From: Deltaproteobacteria bacterium
GTDB taxonomy: Bacteria > Myxococcota_A > Polyangia > Polyangiales > JADJMO01
Direction: 5' to 3'
Length of the DNA: 64,000 bases
NCBI GenBank assembly: GCA_025363655.1
Contig: JANYDK010000145.1
Span: 62,001 to 126,000, forward strand
This document shows, in pieces, positions 1 through 7,525 of this stretch; position 1 is the stretch's first letter; every line of letters begins with the position of its first letter. The position numbers and the translations under genes are program-made. The notes beneath the pieces were generated by a model. It was not told the DNA's origin and made no database searches. It saw only the letters and a list, made by a program, of their open reading frames with translations.

Positions 1-98
1 TGAAGGCAGACGACGTCCGGGAGGTCACGCGCGAGCCAGGCTTGCAGCTCGGCGAAACGCTTGCGGACTCCGTTGACGTTCCAAGTGGCGATGCGCAT
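1..98 (-). CDS. xth: Exodeoxyribonuclease III / EEP-family nuclease, N-terminus only (partial)
   Basis: The first 32 codons of a minus-strand gene are visible before the window ends. They begin MRIATWNVNGVRKRF and reach PDVVCLQ, the typical N-terminus of exonuclease III-type endonuclease/exonuclease/phosphatase proteins. In that family the Asn of WNVNG is part of the active site and LQE follows with the metal-binding Glu, here just outside the window. The family acts in the cytoplasm as an AP endonuclease and 3'-5' exonuclease in base excision repair. The ATG at 98 is chosen because family members start there; an upstream ATG at 108 is in another frame. A TACCAT hexamer lies 8 nt upstream. 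The rest of the catalytic domain is not visible, so another EEP nuclease is possible. Confidence 0.8.
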   Translation of the reverse strand, partial: MRIATWNVNGVRKRFAELQAWLARDLPDVVCL

Positions 99-106
99 CG
101 CGGCGC

Positions 107-112
107 ATGGTA
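107..112 (-). promoter_or_regulatory. Putative -10 element TACCAT, near-leaderless promoter
   Basis: On the minus strand TACCAT is followed by 8 nt and the ATG of the exonuclease III-like gene. It fits the TANNNT-plus-short-spacer pattern seen at many starts in this window. No clear -35 box is visible. Confidence 0.45.
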
Positions 113-137
113 CTCGCAGCGCGCGACGAAGTTCTCT

Positions 138-947
138 CTAGAGCGACGAACGGCAGGCCTTGCCCGACGCGGTCGCCGGCGAGAGCTGCACGCAGAGCGT
201 GAAATCGGCCTTCGCCTCCGCCTTCTTGCCGAGACGCGCGAGGACGCGACCGCGCGCTTCGTAAGCGTCTTGAAGGTTGCGACAAGCCGGGTCGGCGGGC
301 TCGACCGCTTCGGTCAGCTCCTTGGCTGCGAGATCGAGCATCCCCTTCTTCTCGTAGGCGAGCCCGAGGCGGTAGTTCGCCCAGCAGAACGTGGGCTTCA
401 GCGCCACGGCCTTCGAGAGCGCGTCGATCGCCTTGTCGGGGTCGCCCTTGCCGAGGAAGGCGCCGCCGAGATCGTACCAGGCGAGCTCGGGGGTCTTGTA
501 GATGATGTCTTCCGCCAGCGGTTGGAGGACGGCGATCGCCTCGTCCCACTTCTTCTCGGTGACGAGGATCATTCCCAGCGTGTGCTTGGCGGGGCGATAC
601 TCGGGGTCCGCGGCCACGGATTTCTTCGCGTATTTCTCGGCCTCCTCGAAGCGACAGTCGCCTTCGGTCTGGCAGAGGGCGAGGAAGAGAATCGCCACGA
701 AGTGCTGCGCCTCGGCGTGCATGTCGTCGGCCTCGGAGGCCTTGATCGCGTGGTCCATCGCCGAACGGAGACGGCCGTGCTTCCACTCGTCTTGCGCGAG
801 ATCGTATTCGGCGCGCGAGACCTTCTCCGGGTCGGCGCCGTTGGGCACGCCGTTCGGGTTTCGCTGCGCGCAGGCGCTGAGCGCGAGACCGACCATGCCG
901 GCAGCGAAGCCGAGGGGGAGGAGCGAACGGAGTCGGCCGGGCAGCAT
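138..947 (-). CDS. TPR-repeat lipoprotein, Tgl/PilF-like
   Basis: A 269-aa protein with a lipoprotein signal (LALSAC, lipid Cys about residue 26), so it probably sits in the outer or inner membrane facing the periplasm. The rest consists of tetratricopeptide repeats, recognisable from A-A-G/Y-P spacing and phrases such as AEKYAKKSVAADP and KAIDALSKAVALKP. Size and layout resemble the type IV pilus pilotins PilF/PilW and Myxococcus Tgl, but TPRs alone do not prove that role. The start at 947 puts the hydrophobic signal at the N-terminus; AGGTCC just before ATG could be a ribosome site. It lies 39 bp upstream of the exonuclease gene on the same strand. Confidence 0.85.
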   Translation of the reverse strand: MLPGRLRSLLPLGFAAGMVGLALSACAQRNPNGVPNGADPEKVSRAEYDLAQDEWKHGRLRSAMDHAIKASEADDMHAEAQHFVAILFLALCQTEGDCRFEEAEKYAKKSVAADPEYRPAKHTLGMILVTEKKWDEAIAVLQPLAEDIIYKTPELAWYDLGGAFLGKGDPDKAIDALSKAVALKPTFCWANYRLGLAYEKKGMLDLAAKELTEAVEPADPACRNLQDAYEARGRVLARLGKKAEAKADFTLCVQLSPATASGKACRSSL

Positions 948-1058
948 GGACCTCGCGTACCGCCACCGCGAACGAGCGGGCAAGTTTGGCGGCACTCGCG
1001 GCAGGGCGCGACTTTGGCTGGTTGCCAGCGGGCGAGGTTTCGTCGATCCTCGGGTCCC

Positions 1059-1655
1059 ATGAAGCTTTCGCTGCGCGTGCGCAACCTCCAGACAGGCGAG
1101 CTCGGGACGGTGGATTTCGAGGAAGAGGCCAACGCGACGGTGTGGCTGCGTGCGCGGCCCCGCTTCGTCGAGGTGCTCGGCATGGCGAGCGACGAAGTGC
1201 CGCACGAGACGTCGATGGCGCTCCGTGCGGCGATGCGTCCGCTCGACGCCGAAGAGGCCAAGCTCGAGGCCGAGATCGTCGCCACGCAGCGCGCAGCGAT
1301 CGAGAAGCTGGCCCGCGATCGGGTCGAACGCGAGAAGCGTGAATCGGCGGCGCAGGCTGGAATGGCTGGAAATCTCGATCCGAATCGCGCGATGGAGATC
1401 TCGTGGACCTACGATCACGGGATGGTCAAGGGTGATGCGGCCGACACCCGCGAGATCAGCGAAGAGGCGCGCGCGGCGGCGATGGCGTGGATCGACGAGC
1501 GCATGGAGTGGGTCCGCGATCGTAAGCAAATCGTCGGCAGCGCCAAGGTCACCGTCTATCCCGCGGTCCTGCCGAAGGCGGCGGGCGGCGAGCGAGTGCA
1601 GAAGGGCACCTTCATCCCCTGCGCAGCCCCCGAGCCCAACGAAAAGATGAATTAG
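1059..1655 (+). CDS. Conserved hypothetical protein, 198 aa
   Basis: I do not recognise the family. The protein is soluble, without signal peptide or membrane segment. The N-terminal half (MKLSLRVRNLQTGELGTVDF, then VWLRARPRFVEVLGM) looks like a small beta-rich domain. The middle (about residues 65-105) is a charged, Ala/Glu/Arg-rich helical stretch that could be a coiled coil. The C-terminal part has WTYDHGMVKGDAADTREISEE and a basic beta-like end. ATG 1059 is used because the upstream part of the frame overlaps the opposite-strand TPR gene and has no sensible composition. Confidence 0.75.
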   Translation: MKLSLRVRNLQTGELGTVDFEEEANATVWLRARPRFVEVLGMASDEVPHETSMALRAAMRPLDAEEAKLEAEIVATQRAAIEKLARDRVEREKRESAAQAGMAGNLDPNRAMEISWTYDHGMVKGDAADTREISEEARAAAMAWIDERMEWVRDRKQIVGSAKVTVYPAVLPKAAGGERVQKGTFIPCAAPEPNEKMN

Positions 1656-1703
1656 CGCTCTCGGAGGAATGCCTTCGTCGGCATCGGTCGTTCGCCGACA
1701 CCG

Positions 1704-2393
1704 ATGCGCTCGTGGCTCTCCTCGTGGCCCTCGACCTGGTTTCTGCTGGCGCTTTCGCTGGCTGCTTGTCGTGTGCACGTGACCGTCGACTCCGAGGTCG
1801 GCGGCACGTCACCGCCGTCGGCCGGCCAATTCAAGTCGGCGGCGCCGATCACTCGGCTCGGCTTGGCGCCGGCGCCGAAATACGTCTCGCGGGGGCCCGA
1901 GGGTTGGGCGCGCGAGGCGATCGGTGAGCTCTCGGCGCGCGTAATCTCGGCGATCGCCCGGCGTGACGGCATCGCGCTCGCGGCGCTCGTCCATCCGGTG
2001 AAGGGGCTCCGCATCTCTCCGTACGCTTCCGCACAAGGGTGGAACGATCTCGTCTTCACCGCGCGCGAGCTGCCGACCGTGCTCCGCGAACGTCACGTCT
2101 ACCCTTGGGGTCGCGACCCGGTGACGCATGCGTTGCTCAGCGTTTCGCCGACCGAGCTCTTCGATCGCACCTTCGGCGCCGTCGATTGGAGCCTCGATTA
2201 CGTGCACTTTCGCGAGCTCGATGAGACCGACGATCGCTTCGATCTCTTTCCGCGCGGCGTCACCGCGCGCTACGAGCATCGATCGAAGTCCGACATTTTC
2301 GACGAGCGCGCTCTGGAGCTTGTGTTCGTGCGATGGGAGAAGGAACATCGGCTGGTGGCGATCGCGCACGCGACCCGGGCCGACACACCCTGA
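1704..2393 (+). CDS. Lipoprotein of unknown function
   Basis: A 229-aa protein with a Trp/Ser/Leu-rich signal ending in LSLAAC (lipid Cys about residue 22), followed by a mature domain of about 200 residues. No known catalytic motif is visible. The mature part contains IARRDGIALAALVHPVKGL and an Arg/Asp-rich beta segment near the end. Similar phrases occur in periplasmic proteins that measure SH3-like or NTF2-like folds, but I cannot assign one. It ends 6 bp before the MOSC gene on the same strand, so the two are probably co-transcribed. Confidence 0.8.
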   Translation: MRSWLSSWPSTWFLLALSLAACRVHVTVDSEVGGTSPPSAGQFKSAAPITRLGLAPAPKYVSRGPEGWAREAIGELSARVISAIARRDGIALAALVHPVKGLRISPYASAQGWNDLVFTARELPTVLRERHVYPWGRDPVTHALLSVSPTELFDRTFGAVDWSLDYVHFRELDETDDRFDLFPRGVTARYEHRSKSDIFDERALELVFVRWEKEHRLVAIAHATRADTP

Positions 2394-2399
2394 GCTTCG

Positions 2400-3269
2400 A
2401 TGAGCGCCGTCGTCTCCCTTGCCGTCTTTCCCGTGAAGTCGATGCGCCCGCTGGCGCGTGACGAGGCGCGCGTCACGCTCCGTGGTCTCGAGGGCGATCG
2501 TCGCTTTCTCGTGCAGACGAGCGACGGCGTGTTCCTCACTGGGCGCGAAGAGCCGCGGCTCGTGCTCGTCGAAGCTCGGTACCTCGATGGGCACCATGGC
2601 GACGACGGCGTCGCGCCCGCCATCGAGCTGCGAGCGCCGGGGATGGCTCCGATCGTGGCGCGGCCGGGGGACGTCGTCCGCTCGGCGCTGGTGTGGAAGA
2701 CCTCGTGCGACGCGCTCGATGCGGGTGAGGCCATTTCAGCCTGGATTTCTCGCTATCTCGGGCGCCCCGCGCGGCTCGTCCATCAAGGGGAGGGCAGCGT
2801 TCGGGCGATCAACCCCGAGCACGCCCGCGAAGGTGATCAGCTCTCGTTCGCCGACGCCTATCCGCTCCTCGTCGCCAGTCGCGCATCGCTCGCCGATCTC
2901 AACGCGCGCATAGCAGCAAGTGATGCAAGTGATGCAAGTGATGCAAGTGACGCGACCGCGGTCATGTCGATGGCGCGTTTTCGTCCGAACGTGGTCGTCG
3001 ACACCGACGTCGCCTTCGACGAAGACTCGTGGAAGCTCGTGGTCATCGGCGAGGTCCGATTCCGCGTCCCCAAGCTCTGCGATCGCTGCGTCTTCACCAC
3101 CGTCGATCCCGAGACCGCAAAGCTCGGCAAAGAACCGCTGCGTACGTTGGCTTCGTATCGTCGTTGGGACGACAAGGTTTGGTTCGGCGCCAACCTCATC
3201 CCCGAGAACGAGGGAGTGATTCGCGTCGGCGATCGCGTCGAGGTGCTCGAACGCGTCGCGCGTCCCTGA
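2400..3269 (+). CDS. MOSC domain protein (YcbX/mARC-like)
   Basis: A 289-aa cytoplasmic protein with an N-terminal beta-barrel region (YPVKS-like motif, here FPVKSMRPL; then LEGDRRFLV) and a C-terminal MOSC domain containing RFRPNVVV and CDRCVFTTVDP. In YcbX/mARC enzymes a Cys in that motif binds the molybdenum cofactor; Cys230 is the candidate, Cys227 sits beside it. Known relatives reduce N-hydroxylated compounds with a redox partner; no ferredoxin domain is fused here. Between the domains is a short tandem Ala-Ser-Asp repeat (residues 173-184). It follows the lipoprotein gene by 6 bp and converges with the cytochrome gene with a 3-bp gap. Confidence 0.9.
   Translation: MSAVVSLAVFPVKSMRPLARDEARVTLRGLEGDRRFLVQTSDGVFLTGREEPRLVLVEARYLDGHHGDDGVAPAIELRAPGMAPIVARPGDVVRSALVWKTSCDALDAGEAISAWISRYLGRPARLVHQGEGSVRAINPEHAREGDQLSFADAYPLLVASRASLADLNARIAASDASDASDASDATAVMSMARFRPNVVVDTDVAFDEDSWKLVVIGEVRFRVPKLCDRCVFTTVDPETAKLGKEPLRTLASYRRWDDKVWFGANLIPENEGVIRVGDRVEVLERVARP
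2916..2951 (+). repeat. In-frame 9-nt tandem repeat, 4 units
   Basis: GCAAGTGAT is repeated three times, followed by a fourth unit ending in C. It encodes four Ala-Ser-Asp triplets in a loop of the MOSC protein. Confidence 0.9.
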
Positions 3270-3272
3270 ACT

Positions 3273-5159
3273 TCAGTCGGCATGCTTCGCGAGCCACGCC
3301 GCCGCGTCGGCCTCGATACGTTCGTTCTTCATGTGCAAATCGATCGGGCTCTTCTCGCCGAAAATGGCCTCGAGCGCGCCCGCCGCATACCAGCGCACGA
3401 TGGGAATGCCGTGCGTCAGCTGCTTGGCGAGGAGCGGCACCGCCGCCTTCGCGAGCTTGGTTGCCTTTCCCTCGCCGCCGAGCTTGCCGAGGAGGAACAT
3501 CGCCACCGCTTGCTCGTGGGGCTTGCCCTGCTCCAACGTCGCGAGCGCCACCGAGCTCCCGAGATCGCCGTAGAGCTTGCGGAGCTCGTCGCGATTGAAG
3601 GCGCCCGCCGGCCACCACTTCTCCATCATCTTGACGAGCGAGGCGACACTCTCGCCGGCGTGGCAGAGGCCGCACTCGAGCGGACGATCTTTCTCGACGC
3701 GGACGCGATCGTTGGGCGAGCCGATGCGGTGGTAGCGCGTGAGGCCGCCGTCGAGAGACATGTTCTTCTTCGGCATGTGACAGGCGACGCAGCGCGCGCC
3801 TTCGCCGCCGGCGAGATGATGCGTGTGCTGCTGGATCGCGGCCGCGGTTTTGTATTTCTCGTGGCAGCGCTGGCAGACGGCGTCACCGGCCTCGCCCTCG
3901 AGCGCGGCCAATTTCGCGCCGTTGTCGGGTGCGTGCGGATCGTGGCAATCGACGCATGACATCGCGCTCGCACATCCGCCGAGCAGCATGTCGCGGGCTT
4001 CGCCGGAGTTGATGTTGCCGCCGCCGAGGTCGTCGCTCTTTCGAAGGCCGCCTTCCCAGGTGTACGGGTAGCCCGAGAAGAGCACTTGATGACATCGCGC
4101 GCAGGCGCGGTTGATGCGTTGCGCGCGGAGGGCGGCCGGCGCGAGGTCCTGACCGTGATCCCCGTGATCGACCGCGAGGAACGAGGCCTTCGGTTCGAAG
4201 CTCGGCCGGACGCGGACGTCGGCGACGTGCTCCTTGCTGCCGAGGTGACACGACTCGCACCCGATGCCGAGCTCGACGAAGTGACGTCCGTCGAAGCCGG
4301 CCTTGGTGGTGCGGACGAGTTGATCGAGCGCGCCGTGGGCGCCCGACTCGAGCTTGTCGCCCGGCGAGAGGAACGTGAGCTCCTTGCCGAGCGCCTCGCG
4401 GAGCCCCGCTTCGTCGGTGATGCGGAGCGACCATCGTCGATCGGGTGGTAGCCGATCATCGACGATTTCGCCCTGAAAACCAGGTGATTTCGCGCCGGTG
4501 CTGGCGGAGAGCGCGCCGAGCACCGTGCTCAAATAGGGGACGGTGTTGTGACAGAAGATGCAGGTCTCGGCCCAGACGCCGCCGGCCTTGAGACCGGGCC
4601 GCTCCTTCAGCATCACCGAGTAGCCCTTGTAACGAAAGGCCTGCGTCGCGAAGACCCAGGAGAAGGGGAGGATGAGCTCGTCGTGCGCGCTGCCGATGAT
4701 CTGCGCGTTCGCTTTGACGCCGACGACCTCGACGCCGGCGAAATCTTCCCGATGGTGACCGCCGATGACGCGGGTCACGCGGTAGGTCTTGGAGCCGAAC
4801 TGCTTCGAGGTGATGGCCACGTAGCGTTCGTCGCCGAACTTGCCGAGGCGGAGCTCGTCGTCCTTGAAGCGGAAGACCGCGTCGTTCCACGGCGCCTTGA
4901 TGACCGCCTGCTCCGGGAGGCGCGTCATCGTGTGCATCGGCGCGTTCTCGAAGCGCTCGGCGATGGCGGTGTGGCAGTGCGCGCAGGCCCGCGAGCCCGC
5001 GTAGTCTTCGCGACGGACGTTGCTCTCGACGACGCCAAGTTCGCGCTTTTCGGGCGTCGTCACGCGGCCCTTGCCTCCGCAGGAGACGAGCGTGAGGACG
5101 GCCGTGGTGCTGGCCGCGAAGGCGATCGCGAATCCGAGTCTCACGTCCGTCACGCCCAT
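3273..5159 (-). CDS. Octahaem cytochrome c lipoprotein with C-terminal HEAT-like repeats
   Basis: A 628-aa exported lipoprotein (LVSC, lipid Cys about residue 27). Eight CXXCH haem-binding motifs are visible in order: CAHCH, CIFCH, CESCH, CARCH, CVDCH, CQRCH, CVACH and CGLCH. A His-rich stretch (QQHTHH) could supply distal ligands. The order resembles the doubled-CXXCH and cytochrome c554/NrfA-related multihaem families. The last 130 residues are alpha-helical and HEAT-like (AVAMFLLGKLGGEG, VRWYAAGALEAIFG). Probable role: electron transfer or reduction at the cell envelope; the substrate is unknown. Its ATG overlaps the stop of the upstream dienelactone hydrolase gene by one base (TGATG), implying coupled translation. 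Confidence 0.92.
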   Translation of the reverse strand: MGVTDVRLGFAIAFAASTTAVLTLVSCGGKGRVTTPEKRELGVVESNVRREDYAGSRACAHCHTAIAERFENAPMHTMTRLPEQAVIKAPWNDAVFRFKDDELRLGKFGDERYVAITSKQFGSKTYRVTRVIGGHHREDFAGVEVVGVKANAQIIGSAHDELILPFSWVFATQAFRYKGYSVMLKERPGLKAGGVWAETCIFCHNTVPYLSTVLGALSASTGAKSPGFQGEIVDDRLPPDRRWSLRITDEAGLREALGKELTFLSPGDKLESGAHGALDQLVRTTKAGFDGRHFVELGIGCESCHLGSKEHVADVRVRPSFEPKASFLAVDHGDHGQDLAPAALRAQRINRACARCHQVLFSGYPYTWEGGLRKSDDLGGGNINSGEARDMLLGGCASAMSCVDCHDPHAPDNGAKLAALEGEAGDAVCQRCHEKYKTAAAIQQHTHHLAGGEGARCVACHMPKKNMSLDGGLTRYHRIGSPNDRVRVEKDRPLECGLCHAGESVASLVKMMEKWWPAGAFNRDELRKLYGDLGSSVALATLEQGKPHEQAVAMFLLGKLGGEGKATKLAKAAVPLLAKQLTHGIPIVRWYAAGALEAIFGEKSPIDLHMKNERIEADAAAWLAKHAD

Positions 5160-5941
5160 CAGGCAAGCCGCTCGCGAAGGAACGAGAGCACGCGGTCACG
5201 CGCGGCTCGCGTCGGGTGCCCGGCCTCGTCGACGAAGTGGGTGGTGAGCACCGAGTGCGCCGAGCGCGGAATGCCGTGCACGTTGCCGTGCGAGGAGTCG
5301 ATCTCGATCGCTTCGAAGCCCTCGCCGAGCTCGTCGCGCAGGCGATCGAAGCGTTCGATCGGGCACGCCGGATCGCTGGTGAAGCGGAGTCCGAGGACGC
5401 GCGCGCCCTCGTCGCGGACGCGTCGTTTGAGGTTCACGAGCCCCTCGTCGGAGAGGTGAAGGCCACGTTTTCTCGACGATCCGAGGGGGAAAGGGAGCGA
5501 GGGTTGGCTGAGCACGGGCGCCATCACCGCGTCGTCGAGCATCAGCGTGAGCGCGAAGTTGCCGGTCAAACACATGCCGATGGCCCCGACGCCCTTGCCG
5601 CCGAGCTCGCGGTGGACGTCGCGACAGAGGGCCCGGAGCCACTCGGTGATCGGGCTCGCCTCGCGCGCGGCGAGGACGCGGAACTCGTGCGAAATGCAGG
5701 CTCGAGCCATTTGGCTGGCGAGGTAGCCGACGCCGAGCGGACAGCCGGCGGTGCCGAAGAGCTCGGGCATCACGACCGTGAATCCGGCCTCGGCCACCAT
5801 CTCCGCGAAGGCGGCCACCTGCGGCGTAATCCCCGGGATTTCGTGCATGATCACGACGCCCGGGCCCGCGCCGCGTCGGTACACCGGACGGGAGATGGCG
5901 GCGTGCTCGAAGGTGCCGAGGGTGAAGCCGGGGAGGGTCAT
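5159..5941 (-). CDS. Dienelactone hydrolase family protein
   Basis: A 260-aa alpha/beta hydrolase without signal peptide. MHEIPGITPQ near residue 32 is the oxyanion-hole region, and IGMCLTGNFA carries the nucleophile Cys124, the residue typical of dienelactone hydrolases rather than Ser. An Asp near FTSDPACP and a His near SSHGNVHG complete the likely triad. The family hydrolyses dienelactones and other small esters or lactones. It is the first gene of a two-gene operon with the octahaem cytochrome, an odd pairing. ATG 5941 is the family-typical start. A TATCGG hexamer 5 nt upstream is a weak match to the leaderless promoter pattern. Confidence 0.88.
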   Translation of the reverse strand: MTLPGFTLGTFEHAAISRPVYRRGAGPGVVIMHEIPGITPQVAAFAEMVAEAGFTVVMPELFGTAGCPLGVGYLASQMARACISHEFRVLAAREASPITEWLRALCRDVHRELGGKGVGAIGMCLTGNFALTLMLDDAVMAPVLSQPSLPFPLGSSRKRGLHLSDEGLVNLKRRVRDEGARVLGLRFTSDPACPIERFDRLRDELGEGFEAIEIDSSHGNVHGIPRSAHSVLTTHFVDEAGHPTRAARDRVLSFLRERLA

Positions 5942-6020
5942 CGGTTCCGATATGCAGCGTCGGGAACGGGGGCAGAAGAGACCCTATCGCGGAGGGTCGC
6001 CCTTCGGGCATTCTGCGGTC

Positions 6021-7406
6021 GTGCGTGGTGCCCTTCGCTTTCGACTCGCGAGCCGCTCGAGCCTCGTGAGCCTCGTGAGCCTCGCGCTTGCGTGCACGGC
6101 GGCGCCGATCGTCACGCCCAAGGTCGGCACCGATCCGCAAGAGGGCTCGGCGAACGCGCCGGCGATCGTCTTCATCGAGGACGATTACCCCCGTGCGCTC
6201 GCCGCGGCGAAGGCGCAGAAGAAGCCGCTGGTCATCGATGCTTGGGCGATCTGGTGTCACAGCTGCATCAGCATGCGCGCGTACGTCTTCTCCGATCCGG
6301 CGCTGCGGCCGATCGGCGAGCGATTCGTCTGGCTCGCGCTCGACACCGAGAAGCCGCAGAACGCGGCCGCGCTCGCGCAGCTGCCGATCGAGGTGATGCC
6401 GACGCTCTTCGTCCTCGATCCGACGAACGAGACCAAGATCACCCGTTGGCTCGGCGCGGCGACGGTGGCCGAGCTGACGATCCTCCTCGAGGACGCGGCG
6501 GCGACGATGAACGGTGGCGTGAACTCGGGCGATGCGACGGCGACGCTGCTGCACGCAGAATCGCTCGCGGCTTCGGGCAAATGGGAAGAGGCGAAGGCGG
6601 CCTATCGAAGCGCGCTCGAACAGGCCCCGGTCGAGTGGCCGCGACGCGCGCGAGCGGTGCTCGGTCTCGTCCAGACCTTGGCCGACACGCACGACGAGGC
6701 TGCTTGCGTCAGCACCGCGATTGCGAGCTTGCCCGACATCGCGCCCGGCACCGCGCGCGTCGAGACCGCGATCACCGCGCTTCTGTGTGGGCTGGCGCTG
6801 CCCCCGAAGGCGAAGGAGCGCGAAGAGCTCCCGGCGATCGCCGACATCGTCGCGCGGATGGCGAAAGACCCGGCGTTGCCAATCCTCGCCGACGATCGCT
6901 CCGGTCTCTACGAGGTGCTCGTGGACTACTACGGCGAGATCGGTGACAAGACGACGGCCACCTCGGTCGCTCGCACTTGGTCGGCGTTTCTCGACGAGCG
7001 CGCCGCGGCGGCGACGACCCCGGAAGCCCGCAGCGTCTTCGATGCCCACCGACTCCTCGCCTACCTGGCGCTCGGCGAGCCGGCCAAGGCGATCCCCATG
7101 CTCGAAGCGTCCGAGCGTGATTTTCCGAGTGATTACGGTCCTCCGGCGCGCCTCGCGCGGGCGTACGTGGCGCTGAAGAAATACGACGATGCCCTCGCCG
7201 CCATCGATCGCGCGCTCGCCAAGGTCTATGGGCCTCGCCAACTCCGGGTCCTCGCGCAGAAGGCCGACATCTATTACGCCGTCGGAAAGCGCAAAGAGGC
7301 GCGCGCGACGCTGAAAGAGGCGATCAAGATCGGCGAGGGGATGCAGCTCTCCGCCTCTTACACCGCGCTCCTCGAGGACCTCCGAGTCAAGGCCAGCAAG
7401 CCTTAG
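6021..7406 (+). CDS. Exported thioredoxin-fold protein with TPR repeats
   Basis: A 461-aa protein. A hydrophobic N-terminus with LVSLVSLALAC suggests a signal peptide, possibly a lipoprotein, although the lipobox is imperfect. A thioredoxin-like domain follows (VIDAWAIWCHSCISM, with an intact CxxC, then IEVMPTLFVLD with the cis-Pro). From about residue 165 the protein is tetratricopeptide-like (GKWEEAKAAYRSALE, KKYDDALAAIDRALAK). It probably acts as an envelope thiol oxidoreductase or disulfide reductase held to a partner by TPRs. GTG 6021 is preferred because it places the signal at the N-terminus; longer in-frame starts overlap the divergent hydrolase gene. Confidence 0.82.
   Translation: MRGALRFRLASRSSLVSLVSLALACTAAPIVTPKVGTDPQEGSANAPAIVFIEDDYPRALAAAKAQKKPLVIDAWAIWCHSCISMRAYVFSDPALRPIGERFVWLALDTEKPQNAAALAQLPIEVMPTLFVLDPTNETKITRWLGAATVAELTILLEDAAATMNGGVNSGDATATLLHAESLAASGKWEEAKAAYRSALEQAPVEWPRRARAVLGLVQTLADTHDEAACVSTAIASLPDIAPGTARVETAITALLCGLALPPKAKEREELPAIADIVARMAKDPALPILADDRSGLYEVLVDYYGEIGDKTTATSVARTWSAFLDERAAAATTPEARSVFDAHRLLAYLALGEPAKAIPMLEASERDFPSDYGPPARLARAYVALKKYDDALAAIDRALAKVYGPRQLRVLAQKADIYYAVGKRKEARATLKEAIKIGEGMQLSASYTALLEDLRVKASKP
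6059..6085 (+). repeat. In-frame 9-nt tandem repeat, 3 units
   Basis: GAGCCTCGT is repeated three times with one final mismatch and encodes the LVSLVSLA core of the signal peptide of the downstream thioredoxin-fold protein. Confidence 0.85.
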
Positions 7407-7469
7407 CCCAAATTTTACGCAGCTCTGACGTCGAGGCGGGAACCGCGTGCGCTCCGGAGAGTCGGTCTC

Positions 7470-7488
7470 GCGGATCGAAGAGATCCGC
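7470..7488. other. Perfect 7-bp inverted repeat upstream of a membrane-protein gene
   Basis: GCGGATC, 5-nt loop GAAGA, GATCCGC. It lies 38 bp before the start of the 769-aa protein and after the thioredoxin/TPR gene. It may be an operator or a leader hairpin; there is no T-run to make it a terminator. Confidence 0.5.
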
Positions 7489-7525
7489 ATCCCGGCTCGC
7501 GCGTAAGAAATCGTCTGGAGGTCCC

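Noticed and set aside
138-1778. A single 546-residue minus-strand protein extending upstream of the TPR lipoprotein
   Set aside because: The lipoprotein signal starts at 947; the upstream part has no domain and overlaps the plus-strand gene at 1059-1655.
5196-7490. Long minus-strand open frame of 764 codons
   Set aside because: It is antisense to the dienelactone hydrolase and thioredoxin/TPR genes and its translation is Arg-rich with no domain; it is an effect of high GC at third positions.
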